Origin: Longimicrobiales bacterium
GTDB lineage: Bacteria > Gemmatimonadota > Gemmatimonadetes > Longimicrobiales > Gaopeijiaceae
Assembly (NCBI GenBank): GCA_028280205.1
Contig: JANQME010000252.1
Span: forward strand, 1 to 16,105
Reading direction: 5' to 3'
Length of the DNA stretch: 16,105 bases
Shown: piece after piece, positions 7,474 to 14,724 of the stretch
Layout: each line of letters opens with the position of its first letter
How positions within the stretch are numbered: the first letter of the stretch is position 1
Made by a program: the position numbers and the translations under genes
The notes under the pieces: model-generated
Told to the model about the DNA's origin: nothing
Databases searched by the model: none
The model's input: the letters and a program-made list of their open reading frames with translations, nothing else

Positions 7474-8220
7474 GTGGCCGGCCACAACAAATGGTCGAAG
7501 ATCAAGCGCAAGAAGGGCGTCAACGATGCGAAGCGCGGAGCGCTGTTCACCAAGCTGATCCGTGAGATCACGGTGGCGGCCCGGGAGGGCGGGGGCAGCG
7601 TCGACTTCAACGCGCGGCTCCGTCTCGCCGTGGACACGGCAAAGCAGAACTCGATGCCGTTGGAGAACATCGAGCGCGCCATCAAGAAGGGGACGGGCGA
7701 GCTCGAGGGCGTCAACTACGAGGAGACGACGTACGAGGGGTACGGCCCCGGCGGGATCGCGCTCTTCATCGAATGCCTCACCGACAACACCAACCGGACT
7801 GTCGCGGACGTGCGCCACGCGCTCACCAAGCACGACGGCAGCCTGGGCACGGACGGCTCGGTGGCGTGGCAGTTCGACCGCAAGGGCCAGCTCGTCGTCG
7901 ATGCCTCGAAGTACGACGAGGACACGGTCTTCCTGGCCGCGATCGAGGCCGGGGCCGAGGACGTGAACGGTGACGGCGAGGAGTTCGTGATCACGACCGA
8001 GCTCGCCGACTTCGCGGCGGTGCAGGACGGGCTCGAGCAGGCGGGCGTCGAGGTGTCTTCGGCCGAGCTCACCCGGATCCCGACGAACGAGATTGCCGTG
8101 GGCGGCAAGGACGCCGAGAAGCTCCTGAAGCTCATGGACGCCCTCGACGACCTCGACGACGTGCAGAAGGTCCACTCGAACGCGGACATCGACGAGGCCG
8201 TTCTCGCCGAGGCGATGTGA
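7474..8220 (+). CDS. yebC: YebC/PmpR-family (TACO1-like) protein
   Basis: A 248-residue protein with the unmistakable family start AGHNKWSKIKRKKG, followed by NDAKRGALFTKLIREITVAAREGG. The central block NMPLENIERAIKKGTG-like segment (here SMPLENIERAIKKGTGELEG) and YGPGGIALFIECLTDN are both family hallmarks. The acidic middle domain (EAGAEDVNGDGEEFVITT) and the C-terminal LMDALDDLDDVQKVHSNADI complete the three-domain layout at the usual length. Members act as transcription regulators and, in recent work, as ribosome-associated factors that relieve stalling at proline stretches. Location is cytoplasmic. The GTG start is fixed by GGAGG (7465-7469) and by the invariant N-terminus. It heads the ruv operon, and its stop overlaps the ruvC start (GTGA). 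Confidence 0.97.
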   Translation: MAGHNKWSKIKRKKGVNDAKRGALFTKLIREITVAAREGGGSVDFNARLRLAVDTAKQNSMPLENIERAIKKGTGELEGVNYEETTYEGYGPGGIALFIECLTDNTNRTVADVRHALTKHDGSLGTDGSVAWQFDRKGQLVVDASKYDEDTVFLAAIEAGAEDVNGDGEEFVITTELADFAAVQDGLEQAGVEVSSAELTRIPTNEIAVGGKDAEKLLKLMDALDDLDDVQKVHSNADIDEAVLAEAM

Positions 8221-8732
8221 CGGGCGCGCGCGGGGAGGCGCGCGACGGAAGCCTCGTCCTCGGCATCGACCCGGGAACCGCCGCCACCGGCTACGGGGTG
8301 GTGCGCCGCGACGATCACCTGCGCGTCACGCTGGTGGAGTGCGGCGTGATCCGCACGTCGGCGAAGGAGCGGTTGCCGGTGCGCATCCGGGAGATCCACG
8401 AGGGGGTTCTCTCCCTGATCGAACGGCACCGGCCGGCCGTGGTGGCGGTCGAGGAGGTTTTCCACGGCAAGAACGCGAAGAGCGCCCTCAAGCTCGGTCA
8501 TGCCCGGGGTGCCATCCTGCTGGCCGCGGCCCACCACGAATGTATGATTGCCGAGTACGCGCCACGGCAGATCAAGAAGGCGGTCGTCGGGACCGGCAAC
8601 GCCACGAAGGAGCAGGTCGGCTACATGGTCAAGCAGCAGCTCCGGCTCCGCGAGGCACCGTCGCCCGCCGACGCGGCGGACGGCGTCGCCGTGGCCCTGT
8701 GCCACTGCCTCCTGGGGGGTCGGCCCGGATGA
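8217..8732 (+). CDS. ruvC: Crossover junction endodeoxyribonuclease RuvC
   Basis: A 171-residue Holliday-junction resolvase. All four metal-binding acidic residues are present: Asp18 (LGIDPGTAATGYG), Glu79 (VAVEEVFHGKNAKSALKLGHARG), Asp152 and Asp155 (SPADAADGVAVALCH). These match E. coli Asp7, Glu66, Asp138 and Asp141. It nicks opposite strands of four-way junctions, working with RuvAB. The GTG at 8217 overlaps the yebC stop and adds a short 12-residue N-terminal extension (TGARGEARDGS) before the first strand. The gene ends in an ATGA overlap with ruvA, consistent with coupled translation. Confidence 0.97.
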   Translation: MTGARGEARDGSLVLGIDPGTAATGYGVVRRDDHLRVTLVECGVIRTSAKERLPVRIREIHEGVLSLIERHRPAVVAVEEVFHGKNAKSALKLGHARGAILLAAAHHECMIAEYAPRQIKKAVVGTGNATKEQVGYMVKQQLRLREAPSPADAADGVAVALCHCLLGGRPG

Positions 8733-9310
8733 TCTCGAGGCTTCGAGGCGTCCTGCTCGCCCGCGACACGGACCGCGTCGAGATCGAGACGACCGGCGGG
8801 GTCGTGTACGAGGTCGAGCTTCCGCTCACCGTCCTGCAGCGCATGCCGACGCCGGGTGCGACGGTCGAGCTGCGCACCCTGCAGGTCGTTACGGACAGCT
8901 CGGCCGCGCTGTATGGCTTCCTCGACCCGCTCGAGCGCACGCTCTTTCAGCGGCTCCTCACCGCTTCGGGGGTCGGCGCCAAGGTGGCGCTCGCGATGAT
9001 GTCGACGTTCACGGCCGAGCGTCTCGCCCGCGCCCTCGTGGAGAAGGATCACGCCGTGCTGCAGCAGGTGAGCGGCATCGGTCGCAAAAAGGCGGAGAAG
9101 ATCGCGTTGGAGCTCGCGGACAAGGTCGACGATCTGGCGATCGTCACGCCCAGGGACACCGATCGGCCGGGCGGAGCGCAGGAGGCGGTCCAGGCACTCG
9201 TCGCCCTGGGCTACACCTTCGGCGACGCGGATCGTGCGGTGCGCGACGTCCTGGAGGCCGGGGCCCCGAAGACCACCGAGGAGCTGATCCGCATGGCGCT
9301 GGCCGGGTAG
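8729..9310 (+). CDS. ruvA: Holliday junction branch migration protein RuvA
   Basis: A 193-residue junction-binding subunit. Domain I (residues 1 to about 63) is the OB fold, starting MISRLRGVLLARDTDRVEIETTGGVVYEVELP. Domain II carries the paired helix-hairpin-helix motifs LTASGVGAKVALAMMSTF and LQQVSGIGRKKAEKIALEL, which grip the junction backbone. Domain III (about 150-193, EAVQALVALGYTFGDADRAVRDVL) contacts RuvB. The ATG at 8729 overlaps the ruvC stop (ATGA) and gives the standard N-terminus. An apparent longer frame running upstream from 8339 is only the shadow inside ruvC. RuvB follows after 16 bp. Confidence 0.97.
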   Translation: MISRLRGVLLARDTDRVEIETTGGVVYEVELPLTVLQRMPTPGATVELRTLQVVTDSSAALYGFLDPLERTLFQRLLTASGVGAKVALAMMSTFTAERLARALVEKDHAVLQQVSGIGRKKAEKIALELADKVDDLAIVTPRDTDRPGGAQEAVQALVALGYTFGDADRAVRDVLEAGAPKTTEELIRMALAG

Positions 9311-9326
9311 GCGGGACGCATATTCG

Positions 9327-10376
9327 ATGACCGAGCACACCCATATCACCACACCCGAGTCGCTCGACGACGACCTGCGGGTGGAGCCGTCGCTCCGACC
9401 CGACCGGTTGGCGGAGTTCATCGGTCAGGCGAAGGTGCGCGAGGCGCTCTCGATCGCGATCGAGGCAGCCACGCAGCGCAGAGAGCCGCTCGACCACATC
9501 CTCTTCCACGGCCCGCCCGGGCTGGGCAAGACGACGCTGGCTTCGCTCCTCGCCCGTGAGATGGGCGTGAACATCAAGACCACCTCGGGGCCGGTGCTCG
9601 AGAAGCCCGCCGACCTGGTCGGGATCCTCACGAACCAGCGCGAGGGCGACATCCTCTTCATCGACGAGATCCACCGTCTCCGTCCCATCATCGAGGAGTT
9701 CCTCTACCCGGCCATGGAGGACTGGCAGGTCGACATCCGCCTCTCGGACGGGCCCAGGGCTCAGACGATGACGATGAAGATCGAGCGCTTCACCCTGGTG
9801 GGCGCCACGACCCGCTTCGGCTCGCTGACCGCACCGATGCGCGCCCGCTTCGGGATCGTTCAGCGCATGAACTACTACCCGCCCGAAGAGCTCGTCACGA
9901 TCGTGCGGCGCAGCGCCGACATCCTGGGCGTCGACGCGACGGAGGAGGGGGCGTTCGAGATCGCCCGACGCTCCCGGGGCACCCCCCGAGTGGCCAACCG
10001 CCTCCTGCGCCGGGTGCGCGACTTCGCACAGGTGCGGGCGGACGGGCGCATCGACGCCACCGTCGCGCAGGACGCGCTCGCCCTCCTCGACGTCGACGAG
10101 TACGGACTGGACGAGATGGACGCCCACGTCCTCAAGACGCTCATCGAGAAGTTCGAGGGTGGACCGGTGGGGCTGAACTCGCTCGCTGTCGCCATGGGTG
10201 AGGACGCCACGACGCTGGAGGAGGTCTACGAGCCCTTCCTCATCATGGAGGGGTTCCTCCAGCGTACTCCGCAGGGCCGGGTCGCGACGCCGCGTGCCTT
10301 CCGGCGTTTCGGGTACACGCTCCCCGAATCGGACGGGGGTGCACCCGGACAGGGCTCGCTCTTCGTCGAGGAATGA
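9327..10376 (+). CDS. ruvB: Holliday junction branch migration ATPase RuvB
   Basis: A 349-residue AAA+ motor that drives branch migration with RuvA. Walker A is GPPGLGKT (Lys68), Walker B is ILFIDEIHRL (Asp113), sensor 1 lies in LVGATTRFGSL and the arginine finger is Arg174 in MRARFGI, the same number as in E. coli. The winged-helix C-terminal domain (GGPVGLNSLAVAMGEDATTLEEVYEPFLIMEGFLQRTPQGR) is intact. The family N-terminal phrase LRPDRLAEFIGQAKVRE confirms the frame. A purine-rich GGCGGGA lies about 10 nt before the ATG. The stop overlaps a tiny ATG frame (ATGA) discussed separately. Confidence 0.98.
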   Translation: MTEHTHITTPESLDDDLRVEPSLRPDRLAEFIGQAKVREALSIAIEAATQRREPLDHILFHGPPGLGKTTLASLLAREMGVNIKTTSGPVLEKPADLVGILTNQREGDILFIDEIHRLRPIIEEFLYPAMEDWQVDIRLSDGPRAQTMTMKIERFTLVGATTRFGSLTAPMRARFGIVQRMNYYPPEELVTIVRRSADILGVDATEEGAFEIARRSRGTPRVANRLLRRVRDFAQVRADGRIDATVAQDALALLDVDEYGLDEMDAHVLKTLIEKFEGGPVGLNSLAVAMGEDATTLEEVYEPFLIMEGFLQRTPQGRVATPRAFRRFGYTLPESDGGAPGQGSLFVEE

Positions 10377-10438
10377 CGAGGCGGCCGCCGACCGTGCTCC
10401 TGGCGGCCGCCTGGCCGAGGCGAGCCGGCCCGGCGTGA
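10373..10438 (+). CDS. Candidate 21-codon bridging ORF between ruvB and queA
   Basis: An ATG at 10373 overlaps the ruvB stop (ATGA). Its frame runs 21 codons and stops at TGA 10436-10438, which overlaps the queA GTG start (GTGA). The whole 58-bp gap is thus spanned by one open frame with 4-nt overlaps at both ends, the same joint style used elsewhere in this operon. The peptide begins MTRRPPTVLLAAAWPRR and resembles no family known to me. Twenty of 21 codons end in G or C, like the real genes, but such a short run can arise by chance. If translated, it would let ribosomes pass through the hairpin at 10379-10412 and re-start at queA, which has no good ribosome site. Confidence 0.35.
   Translation: MTRRPPTVLLAAAWPRRAGPA
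10379..10412 (+). repeat. Perfect 11-bp GC inverted repeat (hairpin) between ruvB and queA
   Basis: AGGCGGCCGCC at 10379-10389 pairs perfectly with GGCGGCCGCCT at 10402-10412 across a 12-nt loop, beginning 2 nt after the ruvB stop codon. Each arm itself contains the 10-bp palindrome GGCGGCCGCC, so the element is also two direct copies spaced 22 bp apart. There is no T-run after it, so it is not a standard terminator. It may stabilise the upstream transcript, attenuate queA, or bind a protein. The queA GTG lies 22 nt after the second arm. Confidence 0.7.
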
Positions 10439-11538
10439 AGGTCGGCGACTTCGACTACGAGCTACCGCCCGAGCTCATCGCCCAGCGGCCCGCCGCACGC
10501 CGGGACGGAAGCCGGCTGCTCGTGGTGCCCCCGTCCGGGGCCTTCGTGCACCGGCGCTTCGTCGAGCTCCCCGAGCTGATGCACCCCGACGACGTGCTCG
10601 TGGTGAATCGAAGCCGCGTCTTCCCTGCGCGTCTGCTGGGCCGCAAGCCGACGGGCGCCGAGGTGGAGGTGCTCCTCGTGCGTCCGTTCGTCGACGAGGG
10701 CGATCGTGTCGTAGGAGGCGAGCTCGTCGAGGACGATCGCGGGACCGATTCGGCCTGGGATCCCGACTCGCGCACCTGGGAGGCGCTCGTCCGCCCGGGG
10801 AGGAAGCTCAAACCGGGGCGGAAGGTCGTCGTCGCGGACGAGCTGGAGGTCGAGATCGTCGACACGCTCCCGTCGGGGAACCGCGTCGTGCGCCTGCGCT
10901 CCGAGCTGCCCGTGTCCGAGGCGCTCGAGCGGTTCGGGCACGTACCGCTCCCTCCGTACATCGAGCGGCCGGATACGCCCGAGGACCGCGCCCGCTATCA
11001 GACCGTCTACGCCGCCGAGCGCGGCTCCGTCGCCGCGCCTACGGCGGGACTCCACTTCACCGAGGCGCTCCTCGAGCGGCTCGACGCGCTCGGGGTCCGC
11101 CGGGCCGAGGTGACGCTGCACGTGGGAGTGGGCACGTTCCGCCCGGTGGAGGTCGACGACCCCGCAGAGCACCGGATGCACGCGGAGTGGTACTCCGTGC
11201 CGCCCGAGGCGGCCCGGACGGTCGAGGCGGCGCGGGCGGGCGGAGGGCGGATCTGGGCGGTCGGCACGACCGCCGTCCGGACGCTCGAAAGCGTAGCCGA
11301 CGAGACCGGACGCCTCCGTGCGGGGCAGGGGGAGACCCGCCTGTTCATTCGCCCTCCCTACGACTTCCGCGTGGTGGACGGGCTGATCACCAACTTCCAC
11401 CTTCCGCGCTCCACCCTGCTCATGCTCGTGTCGGCGCTCGCGGGGCACGAGCGTACGATGGCGGCGTATGCGGAGGCGGTCGCCGAGCGATACCGCTTCT
11501 ACTCGTACGGCGATGCGATGGCGATCACTCCGCGCTGA
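10435..11538 (+). CDS. queA: S-adenosylmethionine:tRNA ribosyltransferase-isomerase QueA
   Basis: A 367-residue enzyme that moves the ribosyl part of SAM onto 7-aminomethyl-7-deazaguanine in tRNA, giving epoxyqueuosine. Family signatures run in order: DFDYELPPELIAQRPAARRDGSRLL, NRSRVFPARLLGRKPTGAEVE, YQTVYAAERGSVAAPTAGLHFTE, TLHVGVGTFRPVE, GTTAVRTLES and DGLITNFHLPRSTLLMLVSAL. The start is GTG 10435. It gives the conserved N-terminus, and no other ATG, GTG or TTG occurs in frame between the ruvB stop and that point. No close Shine-Dalgarno is seen (nearest GAGG about 15 nt away), so translation may depend on coupling from upstream. The last 14 bp overlap the end of the convergent permease gene. 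Its partner tgt lies 3.2 kb downstream. Confidence 0.96.
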   Translation: MKVGDFDYELPPELIAQRPAARRDGSRLLVVPPSGAFVHRRFVELPELMHPDDVLVVNRSRVFPARLLGRKPTGAEVEVLLVRPFVDEGDRVVGGELVEDDRGTDSAWDPDSRTWEALVRPGRKLKPGRKVVVADELEVEIVDTLPSGNRVVRLRSELPVSEALERFGHVPLPPYIERPDTPEDRARYQTVYAAERGSVAAPTAGLHFTEALLERLDALGVRRAEVTLHVGVGTFRPVEVDDPAEHRMHAEWYSVPPEAARTVEAARAGGGRIWAVGTTAVRTLESVADETGRLRAGQGETRLFIRPPYDFRVVDGLITNFHLPRSTLLMLVSALAGHERTMAAYAEAVAERYRFYSYGDAMAITPR

Positions 11539-14251
11539 GCACCTCCACGGTGTCGACGCTCGTGGCGCGGCGGGCCGGGAGCCATCCGGCCAGGGCCCCG
11601 ACCGCTGCGAAGACCCCGATGCTGCCCACGTACGCGATCGGATCCGCGGCGGTCACGCCGAAGAGGAGCGCCTCGATCCACCGACTCGCGGCCCACGCGA
11701 TCCCCGTACCGAGCAGCACGCCGGGTACGGTGAGCGCGGCCGCGTAGCGCAGCACCATCGACCGGACGGCCCCCGCGTCCGCTCCGAGCGCCATCCGTAT
11801 GCCGATCTCGCGGCTGCGGGAGGCGACCGTTCCGGCCAGAACGCCGTAGGTGCCGATCAGGGAGAGGGCGAGGGCGAGCAGCCCGAACGCCGTCATCAGC
11901 GTCGTGGCGAATCGGTCCTGCGCCCGCACGGCCGCCAGCACGTCCGTGTACGGGCGGGCCCGGTAGACGACCAGGCCGGCGTCCAGCGAGGAGAGCTCCG
12001 CGCGCACTCCTCCGAGGAGGGACTCGGCGGATGCGTTCGTCCGGACGGTCTGGATCAGTGCCCAGTTTCGACCGTCTGCGTGCGCGTGCAGAAGGTACGT
12101 CTTCGGGCGGAGGTCTCCACGGCTCGCGACGGGAACGTCCTCGACGACGCCGGCGACGCGGGCCTGCGTGCCGCCGACGGTCACGCTCTGGCCGATGGGA
12201 TTGGTGTCGCCCATCAGCGACTCGGCGATCGAACGGTTGAGCCATGCCACGGCCTCTCCGTCGGGATCGACCTCGCCCGGTCGCGAGCCGCGCAGCACCT
12301 CGATCCCCATCGTCTCGAACCAGTCGCCCTCGATGATGCGGACATCGGTGCTCTCCCAGCTCTCCTCCTCGGAGTCGTCCGCCGTCCGATCCCAGCGCGC
12401 ACCCCAACTGTGGTACGGTCCGTTCACGGGCAGCCACGAGACCGCGCCGACCGACGCGACCCCCGGCAGAGCGCGGAGGCGCTCCTGGAATGTCCGGTGG
12501 AAGGCGACGCGCTCCTCCGGCGTGCCGTAGCGCGACGTCGGCGTGTGCACCTCGAAGGTGTAGACGCCCTCCGGCTCGACCACGAGCGGGACGTCGAGGA
12601 GGCGGTCGAAGCTGCGCGTCAGGAGGATCGCACCGGTCACCAGCACCAGCGCGGCGGCGACCTGCACGACCACGAGTCCGTCGCGCAGCCTGCGCGCGGC
12701 CCGGCCCAGCGTGGATGCGCGGTCCCCGGAGCGCAGGACGTCCGCCGGCTGGGTGCGCGACATGCGCATCGCCGGCGTGAGTCCGAAGACGAGCAGCGCC
12801 CCGGCCGTGACGGTCAGCGCGAAGAGGAAGACGGGGACGCCGAAGCGCACTTCGGTCACGGTGGGGAGGGCGTCCGGCGCGATCCCCAGGAGGGCCCGTA
12901 GCCCGAGCCAGCCGAAGGCGAGCCCGAACCCTCCGCCGAGGAGCGCGAGGATCCCGTTCTCCATCAGGATGGACGTCACGAGGCGCGCCCGGCCCGATCC
13001 GAGCGCGGAGCGCAGGGCGAGCGCCCGATCCTGCCCGAGACCGCGTGCGAACAGGAGGTTCGCCACGTTCACGCACGCGGTGAGGAGCACGAGCGCGGCC
13101 GCGCCGGCCAGGATCCAGAGCATGGTCTGGCGCGTCTGCCCGACCAGGTCGGCCTGGAGGGGACGGATCACCAGACGGGAGCCGTCGAGCTCCGGCTCCG
13201 CTTCGCCGTAGGCGGTGGAGAGCACGTCGAGCCGCGACTGCGCCGCCTCGAGCGACACCCCGTCGCGCAGACGGGCCACACCGGTGAGGAAGAAGTTGCC
13301 GAAGCTGTTCCCGCCTCCCGGCCGCATGTCCTGCGGCGTCCACACGTCGGCCGGTGTCCCGAGCGGATCCCGGAAGGCCTCGGGCATGACGCCCACGACC
13401 TCGCGACTCCGGCCGTCCAGCACGATGGAGCGGCCCACCATGTCGGGGTCGCCGCCGTACCGGCTCTGCCAGAGCCGGTGGCTGATCACCGCCACGTTCG
13501 CGGCCGGCACGTCGTTGTCGTCGGACTCCCCGGGGCCCCAGCTCTCCTCCTCGACGAAGGTGCGGCCGAGGAGAGGCGCGCGCCCGAGCGTCTCGAAGTA
13601 GCCGGCGGTGACCGGGAGCACGTCGATGCGCTCCGGGACGTCGCCGTCGGTCAGGTCGGCGCCGACCTCGCGGTAGGTGTAGAAGGCGGTCAGCTCGGTG
13701 AAGACCTCGTCCCAGTCGCGCCACTCGGTCACGACCGGGGCGCGGAGGTACTCGATGTCGCCCCACTCCGCGTGTCCCTCGTAGACCCGAACCAGCCGGT
13801 CGGGGTCGGGATAGGGGAGATCTTGCAGCAGGACCGCGTGCAGGACCGAGAAGATCGCCGTGTTGACCCCCACGCCCAGCGCCAGCGTCAGCACCACGAC
13901 GCCGGTGAAGGCGGGCGCCCGAATCACCCCCCGCACCGCCCGCCGAAGCTCCGTCGTCCACGTTCCCATCGACATCCACCACCTCCCTTTGTCACCTCGT
14001 TCTCCTCGACCGCGCGCCGCCGCCCGGGGCCGCGTCCTCGCGATTCTCCGTCCTGCCCGTACCGGATCGCCGAAGCGCACCACGAGCTCTCCGGGCGGCG
14101 TGCCGGCCGCGAGTCCGTCCTCGAAGTGGGCGCGCAGCTCCCGCTCGACCTCGGCCCGCCCGTCCGTGAGCTCCAGGTCGGCGACCTCGAGTACGCGGGC
14201 GATCAGCGCTTCGATGTCCGCGGGAAGCGTCTCGCCGTCGGCGTGCGTCAT
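11525..14251 (-). CDS. ADOP-type (MacB/FtsX) ABC permease with N-terminal HAAS-like prefix
   Basis: As read, this is one 908-residue frame. Residues 1-92 form a soluble, charged helical prefix (ADIEALIARVLEVADLEL, then RAEVERELRAHFEDGLAAGTPP and FGDPVRAGRRIA) resembling HAAS domains found next to PadR regulators. From about residue 93 comes a duplicated MacB/FtsX permease: a first membrane helix (about 115-140), a large periplasmic domain, three helices around LVLLTACVNVANLLFARG, then a second helix-periplasmic-domain-three-helix unit ending in ASRSREIGIRMALGADAGAV and GWLPARRATSVDTVEVL. No ATP-binding cassette is encoded here. This fits the 'acidobacterial duplicated orphan permease' family, which commonly pairs with PadR. 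I chose ATG 14251 because it overlaps the padR stop (ATGA). A second start at 13975, with a strong GGGAGG ribosome site, would give an 816-residue prefix-free protein. Substrate unknown; drug or lipoprotein-type efflux is typical of relatives. Confidence 0.88.
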   Translation of the reverse strand: MTHADGETLPADIEALIARVLEVADLELTDGRAEVERELRAHFEDGLAAGTPPGELVVRFGDPVRAGRRIARTRPRAAARGRGERGDKGRWWMSMGTWTTELRRAVRGVIRAPAFTGVVVLTLALGVGVNTAIFSVLHAVLLQDLPYPDPDRLVRVYEGHAEWGDIEYLRAPVVTEWRDWDEVFTELTAFYTYREVGADLTDGDVPERIDVLPVTAGYFETLGRAPLLGRTFVEEESWGPGESDDNDVPAANVAVISHRLWQSRYGGDPDMVGRSIVLDGRSREVVGVMPEAFRDPLGTPADVWTPQDMRPGGGNSFGNFFLTGVARLRDGVSLEAAQSRLDVLSTAYGEAEPELDGSRLVIRPLQADLVGQTRQTMLWILAGAAALVLLTACVNVANLLFARGLGQDRALALRSALGSGRARLVTSILMENGILALLGGGFGLAFGWLGLRALLGIAPDALPTVTEVRFGVPVFLFALTVTAGALLVFGLTPAMRMSRTQPADVLRSGDRASTLGRAARRLRDGLVVVQVAAALVLVTGAILLTRSFDRLLDVPLVVEPEGVYTFEVHTPTSRYGTPEERVAFHRTFQERLRALPGVASVGAVSWLPVNGPYHSWGARWDRTADDSEEESWESTDVRIIEGDWFETMGIEVLRGSRPGEVDPDGEAVAWLNRSIAESLMGDTNPIGQSVTVGGTQARVAGVVEDVPVASRGDLRPKTYLLHAHADGRNWALIQTVRTNASAESLLGGVRAELSSLDAGLVVYRARPYTDVLAAVRAQDRFATTLMTAFGLLALALSLIGTYGVLAGTVASRSREIGIRMALGADAGAVRSMVLRYAAALTVPGVLLGTGIAWAASRWIEALLFGVTAADPIAYVGSIGVFAAVGALAGWLPARRATSVDTVEVLSAE
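13982..13987 (-). promoter_or_regulatory. Internal Shine-Dalgarno for a second permease start
   Basis: On the minus strand, AAGGGAGGTGGTGGATG ends in the ATG at 13975-13973. GGGAGG at 13987-13982 leaves a 6-nt spacer from GGAGG to the ATG, close to ideal and stronger than the sites before most genes here. It lies inside the longer frame that begins at 14251. It could drive a separate, prefix-free permease or could be the only true permease start. Confidence 0.55.
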
Positions 14252-14592
14252 CCCTTCGGCTCCGCGTCGGCGATCCCGAGGATCGTCATCGCCTCGACGA
14301 GCGTCTGCCACTGCGAGCGCTGCCTCGCGAGCCACGCGTGGCCGTCCTCGGTGATGCGGTAGTACTTCCGCTCGCGCCCGCTCGGAGCGGTGCGCCGTAC
14401 CGCCTCGACGTGGCCCTTCCCCTCGAGGTTGTAGAGGAGGGGGTAGACCGTGGACTGCCCCATGGCGAGCAGTCCGTCCGTGTCGCGCTCCAGCGCCTCG
14501 ACCAGTTCGTAGCCGTACATCTCTCGCCGCTCCAGCAGCGTCAGCACCGCGAGGGGCGCCGCGCCGCGCATCCACTCCCGTTCCAGCGTCAT
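14248..14592 (-). CDS. PadR-family transcriptional regulator
   Basis: A 114-residue winged-helix repressor of the acidobacterial PadR type. The conserved sequence is LAVLTLLERREMYGYELVEALERD, followed by the recognition segment STVYPLLYNLEGKGHVEA and the wing RRTAPSGRERKYYRITEDGHAWL. A short C-terminal dimerisation helix follows (RQRSQWQTLVEAMTILGI). These proteins are homodimers that repress neighbouring transporter genes until a ligand or stress releases them. The ATG at 14592 has a GGGAGG about 10 nt upstream. The stop overlaps the permease start by 4 nt (ATGA). A perfect inverted repeat inside its own promoter (14624-14648) is the likely operator, implying autoregulation together with the permease. 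Confidence 0.95.
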   Translation of the reverse strand: MTLEREWMRGAAPLAVLTLLERREMYGYELVEALERDTDGLLAMGQSTVYPLLYNLEGKGHVEAVRRTAPSGRERKYYRITEDGHAWLARQRSQWQTLVEAMTILGIADAEPKG

Positions 14593-14623
14593 CCGTCCCC
14601 GTCCTCCCGTTCAGGTCGGCGTC

Positions 14624-14648
14624 ACATACTATGTGTGCCATAGTATGT
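14624..14648. promoter_or_regulatory. Probable PadR operator (perfect 10-bp inverted repeat)
   Basis: ACATACTATG (14624-14633) and CATAGTATGT (14639-14648) are perfect inverted repeats with a 5-nt spacer (TGTGC). The element is AT-rich in an otherwise GC-rich window, so it stands out by eye. It carries ACAT and ATGT at its outer ends, sequences often found in PadR operators. It lies 32 bp upstream of the padR ATG and covers the -10 and spacer of the proposed padR promoter, where a bound repressor would block RNA polymerase. It is also 77 bp upstream of tgt on the other strand, so binding could influence both directions. Confidence 0.8.
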
Positions 14649-14655
14649 AGCGCAA
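14626..14655 (-). promoter_or_regulatory. Probable padR-permease promoter
   Basis: Reading the minus strand, TTGCGC (plus-strand 14655-14650) is followed after 18 nt by TAGTAT (14631-14626). The -10 matches the consensus at 4 of 6 positions and the -35 keeps the TTG. The spacer and -10 are almost wholly inside the inverted-repeat operator, a layout expected for an autorepressed PadR gene. The leader would be roughly 25-30 nt, with GGGAGG ahead of the padR ATG. Confidence 0.5.
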
Positions 14656-14724
14656 ATCAACCCGGTCGATGAATGGGACGACGCGACCGCCCGGAGGGTT
14701 GGAAGGTCGCCGCTACATTCCGGC

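Noticed and set aside
10377..10434. A preQ1 riboswitch ahead of queA or in the tgt leader
   Set aside because: The known preQ1 aptamers have an A-rich tail and a short characteristic stem. The queA gap is a GC hairpin and the tgt leader shows no such motif; queuosine genes downstream of the pathway are also not the usual place.
11468..12901. A 477-codon plus-strand frame opposite the permease
   Set aside because: Composition is His/Arg/Asp-rich without hydrophobic core, and the minus strand encodes a clear membrane permease.
11525..14655. Insertion sequence or integron as carrier of the padR-permease module
   Set aside because: No transposase, integrase, terminal inverted repeats or target duplications could be seen at either boundary.
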